Shown here one piece after another: positions 46,001-53,068 of a stretch of DNA of 64,000 nt. The DNA comes from Streptomyces sp. cf386. GTDB lineage: Bacteria; Actinomycetota; Actinomycetes; Streptomycetales; Streptomycetaceae. Under the pieces are notes generated by a model. It was not told the origin of the DNA, did no database searches, and saw nothing but the letters and a program-made list of their open reading frames with translations. A program made the translations under genes and the position numbers. Every line of letters starts with the position of its first letter. Within the stretch, counting starts at the first letter, position 1. The stretch spans positions 145,570 through 209,569 of the forward strand of contig NZ_FNHV01000002.1 of the NCBI RefSeq assembly GCF_900103585.1. The letters run 5' to 3'.

Positions 46001-46332
46001 GGTCCGGCTGGGTCAGCGGGTCGGCGACCTCGGCGGCGGTGACCGTGGCCAAGGGGGACGCGCCCAAGGCGACCAAGCTGCCGGTGATCAGCGGGACGGT
46101 GAAGGTCGGCAAGACACTGAAGGCGACCAAGGGGACATGGAGCCTCGCGCCGACGTCGTACGCGTATCAGTGGTACGCGAACGGGACGGCGATCAGCGGG
46201 GCCACCAAGTCGTCGTTCGTGCTGAAGTCGGCGCAGAAGGGCAAGAAGATCACCGTGAAGGTGGTCGCACACCGTACGGGTCACAAGGACGGGTCGGCGG
46301 TGAGCAAGGCGACGAGGGCGGTCGCCGGCTGA
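43069..46332 (+). CDS. Large secreted multi-domain repeat protein
   Basis: 1087 residues. Signal peptide with basic RRARRRR and cleavage near AVAA-DEA. Residues 50-820 form about five diverged beta modules of about 130 residues, each with paired cysteines and a GPYTV/PYRVI-type strand. Then comes an IPT/TIG domain (TAVGPDTGTAGGKVKLTVTG). Two C-terminal units of about 85 residues share YQW(K/Y)ANGTAISGAT and probably form Ig-like folds. Secreted or surface-located; no catalytic motif is seen. RBS is AGGGGG before ATG 43069. Confidence 0.82.
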   Translation: MSEDDSCPPARRARRRRTALFPAVFAAAVSLFASTLTLTAASPAVAADEACAPLALTPFGDPGDAVGKATVAPDSSVCYTVTVETPGLYLAPALDGSGNTVTRQLLAADGSEVDCHGDEYATSGMCAVPAAGTYTLKVLNSGWEDEDTSVTFVPLGSTRGCADPVGTNWDQPDLTRTTVSRVEVDCQPFEGASGDRVRLRYGSKVYGDSLAWITDATGKRICERFPENDEDSCVLPGDGPYRVISTVSRSENGFPAEFAVKVRRLSDPQGCTAAPVRPFGTLEQQDLTANPCFTFTAGAAGPYTVHSVGENREVGVARVYDAAGLSVCRYGTDPCRIKTPGTYTAVLDDGTYPFRDTRAGLVVLDRASDAGCVAGTGLHKGELSTVGQYDCLTLDAPQGARIAALTSLSSAGLTPEVEVLDRTGTAQCDEDKLRGGDCALTGEAPYRALVHTEDRGDSATGAYAVAFHRTDVVEGCPVLPAGSFGAGGAKATLTTGDGIFSHCLGIPADAHTDAEVFQLIATSGTASASFSVVDSDGKRVCERYATTNGWTLCSLTPGKAHTVLVNGRDEAATYTLTRRDVTESASSAGCATTAAAKVGGPSVKSAYAGPGTLDCHQVTTAAATDVVHVNVRDALGTANSAVIGGDGRMECSFRNSPCAATGSTTHQVLVQTPVTLKAAPEYRLDALRIATADGPAPECVKVPSVAYGYGPVTGTLDESRTAVCAALPTAGFDRFETDIKDTGGATTRAVPVLYNTSTWANGCMYFSDGGAECDALGSSPVSTPTVFLLGLPEKASTTAYSAQLTCTSTPCGTEETAVTAVGPDTGTAGGKVKLTVTGTALGPDVTVRLSQSGKTVTAKADSVSADNRTVTATLDLTGVATGTWNVSVITRGWEFPRGTFTVTPQPRLENTAAPKVTGTAKTGAKVTAAPGSWSAAPSSYTYQWKANGTAISGATAATYTVPASAVGKKLTVTVTAVRSGWVSGSATSAAVTVAKGDAPKATKLPVISGTVKVGKTLKATKGTWSLAPTSYAYQWYANGTAISGATKSSFVLKSAQKGKKITVKVVAHRTGHKDGSAVSKATRAVAG

Positions 46333-46366
46333 CCCTGTGACAGCAGGCCGACCCTCGACGGAGGGT

Positions 46367-46404
46367 GGGGGAGGGGCTCCGCGGTCCGGTGGGGCCCCTC
46401 CCCC
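46367..46404. terminator. 10-bp GC hairpin between convergent genes
   Basis: GGGGGAGGGG (46367-46376) pairs with CCCCTCCCCC (46395-46404). It lies between the secreted repeat protein gene and the broken MFS gene. Confidence 0.7.
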
Positions 46405-46410
46405 CGTTTC

Positions 46411-47716
46411 TCAGGCCACCTTCTCCGGTACCGGCGCCTCCTGCGTGGCGCCGTGCCCCGGGGGTTTCGCCGTCACCATCAGGGCCGCGACCAGGCCGGC
46501 CAGGAGCATGATGGCGGCAGCCCACCAGATGGCGACGGTGTTCAGCAGCGCCGTACCGATCGAACCGCCCACCTGCTGCGAGGTGTTGACGGTCGTGGAG
46601 GTCACGCCCGAGTCCTGCGGGGCCACGCCCGCCGTCGCCGTGGCGAACACCGGCATGAAGATCAGGCCCATGCCGAGGCCCATGAGGATCAGGGCGGGCA
46701 GGATGTCGGCCGCGTAGGACGAGTGCACCGTCAGCCGGGTCAGGAGCATCATGCCGACCGCCGCCGGCAGTGCGCCCGGGGCCATGAGCAGGCGCGGTGC
46801 CACATGGTCCAGGAGCCGGGCGGCGATCTGGGTGGAGCCGGTGATGATCGCGGCGGTGAGCGGGAGGAAGGCGAGGCCGGTCGTCACCGGCGAGTACTCG
46901 AGGATGACCTGGAGGTAGTAGGTCATGAACAGGAACAGCCCGAACATGCCGATGACGGCGAGCGCCATGGTGAGGAAGCAGCCGGCGCGGGTGCGGTCCT
47001 TGATGATGTGCAGCGGGAGCAGCGGCATCGGGGCCCGCGTCTGCCACCACACGAACGCCGCGAGGAGGACGACTCCCACCGCGAACAGGGTGAGCACCAT
47101 CGGGTCGGTCCAGCCGCGCGGCTGCGCCTCGGCGAACCCGTAGACGATGGCGACCAGGCCGCCGCAGCCCAGCAGCACGCCGGGCACGTCGAGGCGGGCG
47201 CCCGGCCGGCCGGGGCTGTCGTGCAGCAGGGCGAGGGCGCCGATGACGGCGATCACGGCGATGGGCACGTTGACGTACAGGCACCAGCGCCAGTTCAGGT
47301 ACTCGGTGAGGAGACCGCCGACGATGAACCCGATCGCGCTGCCGCTGCCGGCCAGGGCGCCGTAGATGCCGAAGGCCTTGCCGCGCTCCTTGGGGTCGGT
47401 GAAGGTCGTCGTCAGCAACGACAGCGCCGACGGGGCCAGTACGGCGGCGAAGCCGATGAGCCCGATGACGAAGGTGCGCTTGCGGCCCACGAGGTCGGCG
47501 ATCCGGCCGCCGAGCAGGAGCAGCCCACCGAAGGCCAGCGTGTAGGCGGTGATCACCCTCCCCCACTGCCTTAAAGGCGTGGGGGGGGGACCCCAGTCGG
47601 TCGGCGTCGGATATGCCGAGGTCCTCCTGCGCGGACGGGAGCGCGATGATCACCAGGCCCCACCAGCGGCGGGGGTCGACGTCTTGGGCGGATTCACCCG
47701 TTCGGGTGATGCTCAC
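46411..47716 (-). pseudogene. Degenerate DHA2-family MFS multidrug exporter
   Basis: Reading the minus strand from GTG 47716, VSITRTGESAQDV...PRRWWGLV matches the N-terminus of EmrB/QacA-type exporters. At least three lesions follow. TM1 is missing between GLVI and IALPSAQEDLG. A GC-rich insertion (47557-47594) replaces the sequence after SDADR and shifts the frame. A second deletion joins IGLIGFAA to VLAPSALSLL, removing TM3-TM4. From about 47556 on, the frame is intact to the end (381 residues, EKVA end). The total length is not a multiple of three. Transport function is almost certainly lost. Confidence 0.85.
47557..47594. repeat. Palindromic mini-insertion in the MFS pseudogene
   Basis: CCTCCCCCACTGCC, then TTAAAGGCGTGGGGGGG and ACCCC. 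It forms a near-perfect hairpin (CCCCAC-GCCTT with AAGGC-GTGGGG). I recognise this type from dispersed GC hairpins in Streptomyces. It lies exactly where the QWVITAYTLAF sequence should be. Confidence 0.65.
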
Positions 47717-47795
47717 CGGCAAGAAGACCATGACTCGCGCCGAGTCGCATCTGGAGAGGGCTGGCGTATCCGCTGGTGCGGGGGCTTGCGGCCGG

Positions 47796-48776
47796 TCATG
47801 GCTCCAGTACCACCTTTCCGGTGGTTCCGCGCGTTTCGAGGGCACGGTGGGCGACCGCCGCCTCGCTGAGCGGGAAGCGCTGCACGGCCGGGGTGAGGCG
47901 GCCCGCGGCGGCCTCGGCGAGGGCGCGCAGTTCCAGGGTCTGTACGGGGTTGGGGCCGCCCGCCTTCCGCATCATCACGGGGCCGAGGACCTGCTCGGAG
48001 ACGTCATCGACGAGGTAGGGCTCGCCGTCGTGCAGCCCCGCTCCGGACCAGCCGAAGACGAGGTGCCGGCCGCCGGGCCCGAGCAGGGCCACGGACTCGC
48101 GGGCGACCTCGCCGCCGACGCCGTCGAATACGACGGTCGCCGGGCGCCCACCCAGGAAGGCGCGGACCTTCCCGGGCCACCCGGGGTCCTTGTAGTCGAC
48201 GGCGAGATCGGCGCCGTTCTCCCGCACCCGGGCCACCTTCTCGGGGCCGCCGGCGAGGCCGATGACGACGGCGCCGGCGTTGCGGGCGTACTGCACGAGC
48301 AGGCTGCCGATGCCGCCGGCCGCCGCCGGGATCACGGCGACCGCGTCCGGGCCGAGCTCGGCGAACTGGAGGATCCCCATCGTCGTACGGCCCGTGCCGA
48401 TCATGGCGACGGCCTCGGCGAAGTCGAGGTTCGCCGGGATCTCATGGACACGGTCGACGTCGGCGACGGCCAGCTCGGCGTAGCCGCCCGGCGCGAAGCC
48501 GAGGTGGGCGACGACGCGCTTGCCGAGCCAGAGCGCGGCCACGCCCTCGCCGAGGGACTCGACGACGCCCGCGACCTCGCGGCCGGGGATGGTGGGCAGT
48601 GTGGTCGGGCTCGGTGCCGGGCCCTGGACGCCCTCGCGCAGGGCGGTGTCGAGGAGGTGGACGCCGGCCGCGGCCACGGCGATGCGGACCTGGCCGGGGC
48701 CGGGGGAGGGGTCGTCGACCTGCTCGTAGGTGAGGTTCTCGGCCGGGCCGAAGGTGTGCAGGCGGATGGCGTGCAT
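47796..48776 (-). CDS. Zinc-type alcohol dehydrogenase-like quinone oxidoreductase, SoxR-regulated
   Basis: 326 residues from ATG 48776 (GGGGGA upstream). MDR-superfamily enzyme without zinc ligands: the catalytic domain starts MHAIRLHTFGPAENL, and the NADPH-binding motif is AAAGGIGSLLVQYA. It reduces quinones or enals with NADPH. A perfect SoxR box lies 50-70 bases upstream. In S. coelicolor the SoxR target SCO4266 is an oxidoreductase at the equivalent place, so this is probably its orthologue. Confidence 0.88.
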   Translation of the reverse strand: MHAIRLHTFGPAENLTYEQVDDPSPGPGQVRIAVAAAGVHLLDTALREGVQGPAPSPTTLPTIPGREVAGVVESLGEGVAALWLGKRVVAHLGFAPGGYAELAVADVDRVHEIPANLDFAEAVAMIGTGRTTMGILQFAELGPDAVAVIPAAAGGIGSLLVQYARNAGAVVIGLAGGPEKVARVRENGADLAVDYKDPGWPGKVRAFLGGRPATVVFDGVGGEVARESVALLGPGGRHLVFGWSGAGLHDGEPYLVDDVSEQVLGPVMMRKAGGPNPVQTLELRALAEAAAGRLTPAVQRFPLSEAAVAHRALETRGTTGKVVLEP

Positions 48777-48827
48777 CGGGGTCCCCCATCGTTGTGAACT
48801 CGGGTCCGTCAGACACCCACTCTTCGA

Positions 48828-48845
48828 CCTCAAGCTTGCTTGAGG
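48828..48845 (-). promoter_or_regulatory. SoxR box
   Basis: CCTCAAGCTTGCTTGAGG is an 18-bp palindrome (7-bp arms, 4-nt centre) equal to the actinobacterial SoxR operator pattern, CCTCAAG-N4-CTTGAGG. Outer bases add two more pairs. On the minus strand TTGACC lies at its upstream end as a -35, with 19 bases to a possible -10 (AAGAGT), the long spacer typical of MerR-type control. It overlaps the stop codon of the FAD enzyme gene upstream. Confidence 0.85.
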
Positions 48846-49990
48846 TCAAGGGCGTGCCGGCCGAGGGCCAGGGACACCGCCGTGAGCGCGCTGTTGAAGG
48901 ACACCTCGGACAGGACGCCGGGGGCGGCGACCTGGTCCCCCGCGAGGTAGACGCCGTCACCGCGGTCGACGGCCGGACGGTCCCGCCAGCTCGTGCCGGG
49001 CAGGTCGACGGCTCCGGTACGGCCGCTCGCGACGGACGCCCGCCGCCAGGTGACGCGCTCGCGCCAGCCGGGGAAGCCGAGGTCGAGGAGCTGCTCGGCG
49101 CGGGCCACGCCGTCGGCCTTGGACTCGTGCGGGGCGAGGGGGATCTGTCCCTGGATCAGCTGCTCACCGGCCGGCGCCAGGGAGCGGTCCTGCGCGGTGA
49201 ACCGCTCCAGCCACCCGGTCGCGTCGAGATCGGACACGACGAAGGCGTCCCCGCGCCGGGTGCGCACCGCCAGGTCGACGAGTGCCGTACGGCCGCTCGT
49301 CCACGTCAGGGAGTCGTCCCTGAGGAGACGGCGGGCCGCGTCGAGGGAGGTGGCGACGACGACGGGTGTGTCGGTGGGGAGTTCGTCGACGCGGGACAGC
49401 GTCTCCATCCGCACCCCGAGATTCCACGCCCGGGCCGCCATCCGGTCGATCAGGGTCGCCCAGCCGCCCCGCGGATAGTGCGCCTCCGGCGGCAGCTTGG
49501 TGGCCCGCCGCAGCCGCTCCCGCACGAACGCGGCGGACAGGGCGCCGGGGTCGTGGTGGAACAGGGCGACCGCGGAGTAGTGCGCGGCGGCTCGCGCGCC
49601 CTCCTCGCCGGCGATACCGGTGGCCCAGGTCAGGAAGTCGACGTCGACGGGCGCCTGCGGCAGACCGCGCCGCAGCAGCTTGAGCATGGCGAAGGGCGGG
49701 GTGCGGCGCAGCACACCCCGGTGCCGCAGCCGCAGCCGGGCCGCCTCCAGGGGCGGGATCGGCGCGAGCGGCCCGATCAGGTCGCGCTGCTTGAGCCAGG
49801 CCCAGTGCGGGCCGCCGCTGTACAGGGCGTGCGGTCCCTCATTGGTCCTGTACGGCCCCTCGGCGGTTCGCGCCCGCCCGCCGAGGGTGTGATGGGCTTC
49901 GTACACGGTGACCTTGGCGCCCGCCTCGGCGGCGGTGATGGCCGCGGTGAGTCCGGCGAAGCCGCCGCCTACGACGGTGATGCGGTGCAT
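48830..49990 (-). CDS. FAD-dependent oxidoreductase (phytoene desaturase/amine oxidase-like)
   Basis: 386 residues from ATG 49990 (GAGGGAG upstream). It begins HRITVVGGGFAGLTAAITAA, the Rossmann dinucleotide motif, with YEAHHTLGGRART next. Near the end is GDGVYLAGDQVAAPGVLSEV, the second FAD-contact motif. The fold matches flavin amine-oxidase or carotenoid-desaturase-type proteins; no substrate is evident. Its 3' end carries the SoxR box that controls the next gene on the same strand. Confidence 0.88.
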   Translation of the reverse strand: MHRITVVGGGFAGLTAAITAAEAGAKVTVYEAHHTLGGRARTAEGPYRTNEGPHALYSGGPHWAWLKQRDLIGPLAPIPPLEAARLRLRHRGVLRRTPPFAMLKLLRRGLPQAPVDVDFLTWATGIAGEEGARAAAHYSAVALFHHDPGALSAAFVRERLRRATKLPPEAHYPRGGWATLIDRMAARAWNLGVRMETLSRVDELPTDTPVVVATSLDAARRLLRDDSLTWTSGRTALVDLAVRTRRGDAFVVSDLDATGWLERFTAQDRSLAPAGEQLIQGQIPLAPHESKADGVARAEQLLDLGFPGWRERVTWRRASVASGRTGAVDLPGTSWRDRPAVDRGDGVYLAGDQVAAPGVLSEVSFNSALTAVSLALGRHALDLKQA

Positions 49991-50159
49991 GGCTGGGGTC
50001 TCCCTCTTGCTCGGGGCCGCGCCGGCTCGGGTCGCTCTTGCCCGGGGTCGCCTTTCTTGCCTTCCGGTGAGTACGACGGTTCCGGCACCCCGGAATGTGA
50101 CATCGGCGGTCTCCTCCCAGGTCAGGGGGATTGTCAGTGGTGGGGTGCAGCATGGGGGC

Positions 50160-50843
50160 ATGGCGAGGAAAGCGATGGGTGAGAGCGGAGTGAAGGGCGC
50201 GCGGCGGCCCGAGGTGCGGCTGCCGGCGCTGGAGCCGTACCGGGAGGGGCCGTTGGAGCCGGACGGCGACTACGACAGCCTGGAGTTCCGGGAGGAGGAC
50301 CTCACCGGGCAGGACGGCGGCGGGGCCCGCTTCATGGACTGCGCGCTGCGGGGCTGCGTCCTGGACGAGACCAGACTCCGGCACGCCCGGCTCCTCGACT
50401 CCGTCCTGACGGCCCCCCGGGGCGTCGGCACCGACCTCGCCGAGGCGACCCTGCGCGATGTGGAGCTGGTGGACGCCCGGCTGGGCGGGGCGCAGTTGCA
50501 CGGCGCCGTCCTGGAGCGGGTCCTGATCCGGGGCGGCAAGATCGACTACCTGAACCTGCGCAAGGCCAAGCTGAGAGACGTCGTCTTCGAGGGCTGCGTC
50601 CTGGTCGAGGCGGACTTCGGGGGCGCCCGGCTCGAACGGGTGGAGTTCGTGGACAGCGTGCTGAAGGGGGCGGACCTCAGCGGGGTGACGCTGACGGACG
50701 TGGACCTGCGGGGGGCGGCCGAGCTGGAGATCGCGCGAGGGGTGGAGCGGCTGGCGGGGGCGGTGATCAGTCCTGCGCAGCTGCTGGATCTGGCGCCGGT
50801 GCTGGCGGCGGAGCTGGGGGTGCGGGTGGAGGCCGGTCCGTGA
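50160..50843 (+). CDS. Pentapeptide-repeat protein
   Basis: 227 residues. From about residue 35 a right-handed beta-helix forms from A(D/N)LXX-type units: FMDCALRGCVLDETRLRHAR, then LAEATLRDVELVDARLGGAQ and so on through ADLSGVTLTDVDLRGAAELE. Pentapeptide-repeat proteins can mimic DNA (gyrase protection) or act as structural scaffolds. No gyrase-inhibitor features can be told apart from sequence alone. ATG 50160 is used; the next Met (MGES) is possible. Confidence 0.85.
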   Translation: MARKAMGESGVKGARRPEVRLPALEPYREGPLEPDGDYDSLEFREEDLTGQDGGGARFMDCALRGCVLDETRLRHARLLDSVLTAPRGVGTDLAEATLRDVELVDARLGGAQLHGAVLERVLIRGGKIDYLNLRKAKLRDVVFEGCVLVEADFGGARLERVEFVDSVLKGADLSGVTLTDVDLRGAAELEIARGVERLAGAVISPAQLLDLAPVLAAELGVRVEAGP

Positions 50844-50875
50844 TCGGCACCCGGACGGGTCCGGTATGATTGACG

Positions 50876-51020
50876 CAGAGCTGCTCGCCAGAACTCCTGG
50901 CGGTCGGTGATGCGTTGGTGGTCCAAGGAAAGACGCCCCGCTTCCTGCGGGGAAATGCAGGTGCAAGGCCTGCCCGGCGCTCTGAACAAGAAGCCCCTTC
51001 CGTTCACACGGGAGGGGCTC
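50876..51020 (+). ncRNA. Candidate small RNA with tRNA-like cloverleaf
   Basis: A -10-like TATGAT (50865-50870) sits six bases before an outer stem, CAGAGC (50876-50881) with GCTCTG (50979-50984). Inside are four hairpins: CGCCAG/CTGGCG, a GCG..CGC arm containing TTGG/CCAA, CCCCGC-TTCCT-GCGGGG, and GCAGG-TGCAAGG-CCTGC, which looks like a T arm. A terminator (50992-51019) ends it. There is no open frame with coding bias. It lies between convergent genes, so it is not a leader of either. Not a recognised RNA family. Confidence 0.55.
50992..51019 (+). terminator. 11-bp hairpin after the small RNA
   Basis: AGCCCCTTCCG pairs with CGGGAGGGGCT (one G-T), loop 6 nt, then CCTTCGTTG. Confidence 0.8.
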
Positions 51021-51051
51021 CTTCGTTGTGCCGGCAAGGCTCGCGCAGGCG

Positions 51052-51582
51052 CTACGTCACCCGCGGAAAGCGCGCCTGCAGGGTCCAGATTGCCGGGTTC
51101 TCGCCGAGGTCGTCGTGCAGGTCGATCAGATCGGCGAGCAGGTCGTGCAGGAAGTCGCGGGCCTCGCGGCGCAGTTCGGTGTGCGAGAAGGTCAGCGGGG
51201 GCTCCTCCGCGGGCATCCAGTCCGCCTCGATGTCCACCCAGCCGAAGCGGCGCTCGAAGAGCATGCGGTCCGTGGACTCGGTGAAGTCCAGTTCCGCGTG
51301 CTGGGGGCGTGAGGCGCGGGAGCCGGCGGGGTCCCGGTCCAGCCGCTCGGCGATGTCGCACAGGGCCCAGGCGAAGTCGAGCACCGGCACCCATCCCCAG
51401 GCTGTGGACAACTCCCGGTCCGCCTTGGTGTCGGCGAGGTAGACGTCGCCGCAGAACAGGTCGTGGCGCAGGGCGCGGACGTCCGCGCGGCGGTAGTCCG
51501 TCTGCGGGGGGTCCGGGAAGCGGTTGGAGAGGGCATAGCCGATGTCGAGCACGGAGGTGATGGTGTCACGGCCCACGCTCAT
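51052..51582 (-). CDS. Conserved protein of unknown function
   Basis: 176 residues from ATG 51582. It begins MSVGRDTITSVLDIGYALSN and contains aromatic/acidic blocks (AWGWVPVLDFAWALCDIAER, then FGWVDIEADWMPAEEPPLTF). The C-terminus is a long helix rich in Leu, Asp and His (FLHDLLADLIDLHDDLGE). I do not recognise the family. The divergent peptidase gene starts only 12 bases away, so the two share or overlap promoters inside each other's 5' ends. Confidence 0.7.
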   Translation of the reverse strand: MSVGRDTITSVLDIGYALSNRFPDPPQTDYRRADVRALRHDLFCGDVYLADTKADRELSTAWGWVPVLDFAWALCDIAERLDRDPAGSRASRPQHAELDFTESTDRMLFERRFGWVDIEADWMPAEEPPLTFSHTELRREARDFLHDLLADLIDLHDDLGENPAIWTLQARFPRVT

Positions 51583-51594
51583 AGGATCACTGGC

Positions 51595-53043
51595 GTGTCC
51601 CGTTCTGCGTCCCTTGTCCCGACGGTCCGGATGTTCCCGGCCACCCGTACGTCCCGGGCCGTCGGCTGCGCCCTGCTCGTCGCCCTTGCCCTGGCGGCGT
51701 GCGGCAGCGGCGTTCAGGGCACGCCCGGCGGCTCCGGCGTGCGCGACCCGTACTTCCCCAAGGCAGGCAACGGCGGCTACGACGTCACTCACTACGCCCT
51801 CGACCTGGCCTACGAACCCGACGACCGCCACCTCACCGGCACGGCGGAGATCACCGCACGGGCCGTCCAGGATCTCTCCGCCTTCGACCTCGACCTGGAG
51901 GGCATGGACGTCGAGCGGGTCACGGTGGAGGGCGAGCCTGCCCGCTGGAGCCGCAACGGCCAGGAACTGGTCGTCCGCCCGCACGACGAGCTCGACCGGG
52001 GCGAGACCTTCCGGCTCACCGTCCGCTACTCCGGCACTCCGCAGACCATCACCGACCCCGACGGCTCCGAGGAGGGCTGGCTCCCCACCGACGACGGCGC
52101 CCTCGCGCTCGGCGAGCCGACGGGGTCCATGGCGTGGTTCCCCGGCAACCACCACCCGTCCGACAAGGCGTCGTACGACATCGCGGTCACCGTGCCGGAG
52201 GGGCTCCAGGCCGTCTCCAACGGAGAGTTGACCAACCGGACGACCAGCGGCCGCCGTACGACCTTCCGTTGGCACGCCGCCGAACCCATGGCCAGTTACG
52301 TCGCCACCGTCGCCATCGGGGACTACGACATCCGCCGCTCCACGGTCAGCGGTACGGCGGGCGGCGAGCTGCCCGTCCACACCGCCGTGGCGCCTTCCGA
52401 GGACGGCCCCGCCCGAGAGGTCCTCGCCCGGATCCCCGAGTTCATGGAGTGGGCCGAGGACAACTTCGGCCCCTACCCCTTCTCCTCCACCGGCGCGATC
52501 GTCGCCCGCCGGAACGCCGCCGGTTACGCCCTGGAGACCCAGAACCGGCCCGTCTTCCCCGGTGCCCCCGGCACCGAGCTGTTCGTCCACGAACTCGCGC
52601 ACCAGTGGTTCGGCAACTCCGTGACGCCGAAGAGCTGGCGGGACATGTGGCTGAACGAGGGCTTCGCGACGTACGCGGAGTGGCTGTGGCGGGAGGACCA
52701 CGGCGGCGACAGCGCCCAGGAGACCTTCGACGCCCTGTACGACCACGGCGAGGACAAGCTCAAGGACCTGTGGTCCTTCCCGCCGGCGAAGCCCACGAGC
52801 GCCGCGCAGATCTCCGCCGGCCCCGTCTACCACCGTGGCGCGATGGTCCTGCACAAGATCCGTCAGACCGTCGGCGACGACACCTTCCACTCCATCGTCC
52901 GGGGCTGGGCGGCGGAGCACCGCCACGGCAACGCGGACAGCGCCGACTTCACGGCGTATGTGGAGGAGCAGGCGCCGGGGGAGGACTTCACCGGCATCTG
53001 GGAGGACTGGCTGTACGGAGACGGGAGACCCGACCGGCCCTGA
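51595..53043 (+). CDS. Lipoprotein M1-family metallopeptidase
   Basis: 482 residues from GTG 51595 (AGGATC upstream). A lipoprotein signal ends ALALAACGSG (Cys about 36). The beta-rich N-terminal domain runs to residue 260. The gluzincin domain has HELAHQWFGNSVTPKSW (zinc His332, Glu333, His336) and the third ligand Glu355 in LNEGFATYAE. A YALETQNRP block replaces the usual GxMEN aminopeptidase motif. It probably cleaves peptides at the cell surface. ATG 51631 is an alternative start that would still leave the lipobox in place. Confidence 0.9.
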   Translation: MSRSASLVPTVRMFPATRTSRAVGCALLVALALAACGSGVQGTPGGSGVRDPYFPKAGNGGYDVTHYALDLAYEPDDRHLTGTAEITARAVQDLSAFDLDLEGMDVERVTVEGEPARWSRNGQELVVRPHDELDRGETFRLTVRYSGTPQTITDPDGSEEGWLPTDDGALALGEPTGSMAWFPGNHHPSDKASYDIAVTVPEGLQAVSNGELTNRTTSGRRTTFRWHAAEPMASYVATVAIGDYDIRRSTVSGTAGGELPVHTAVAPSEDGPAREVLARIPEFMEWAEDNFGPYPFSSTGAIVARRNAAGYALETQNRPVFPGAPGTELFVHELAHQWFGNSVTPKSWRDMWLNEGFATYAEWLWREDHGGDSAQETFDALYDHGEDKLKDLWSFPPAKPTSAAQISAGPVYHRGAMVLHKIRQTVGDDTFHSIVRGWAAEHRHGNADSADFTAYVEEQAPGEDFTGIWEDWLYGDGRPDRP

Positions 53044-53068
53044 GAGCAGCCCCTTCGGCTGAGGCGCC

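Noticed and set aside
42991..46284. 1097-residue open frame antisense to the secreted repeat protein
   Set aside because: It is a shadow frame; the plus-strand protein has a signal peptide, repeats and a ribosome site.
48830..48849. Hairpin GACCTCAAG/CTTGAGGTC as a terminator of the FAD gene
   Set aside because: It matches the SoxR box exactly and overlaps the stop codon; no U tract follows. Operator is the better reading.
50876..51020. Small RNA at 50876 as SRP 4.5S RNA or tRNA-Sec
   Set aside because: The SRP core motif (GGAAGGAAGCAGC type) is missing, and there is no anticodon loop or tRNA-Sec arm lengths.
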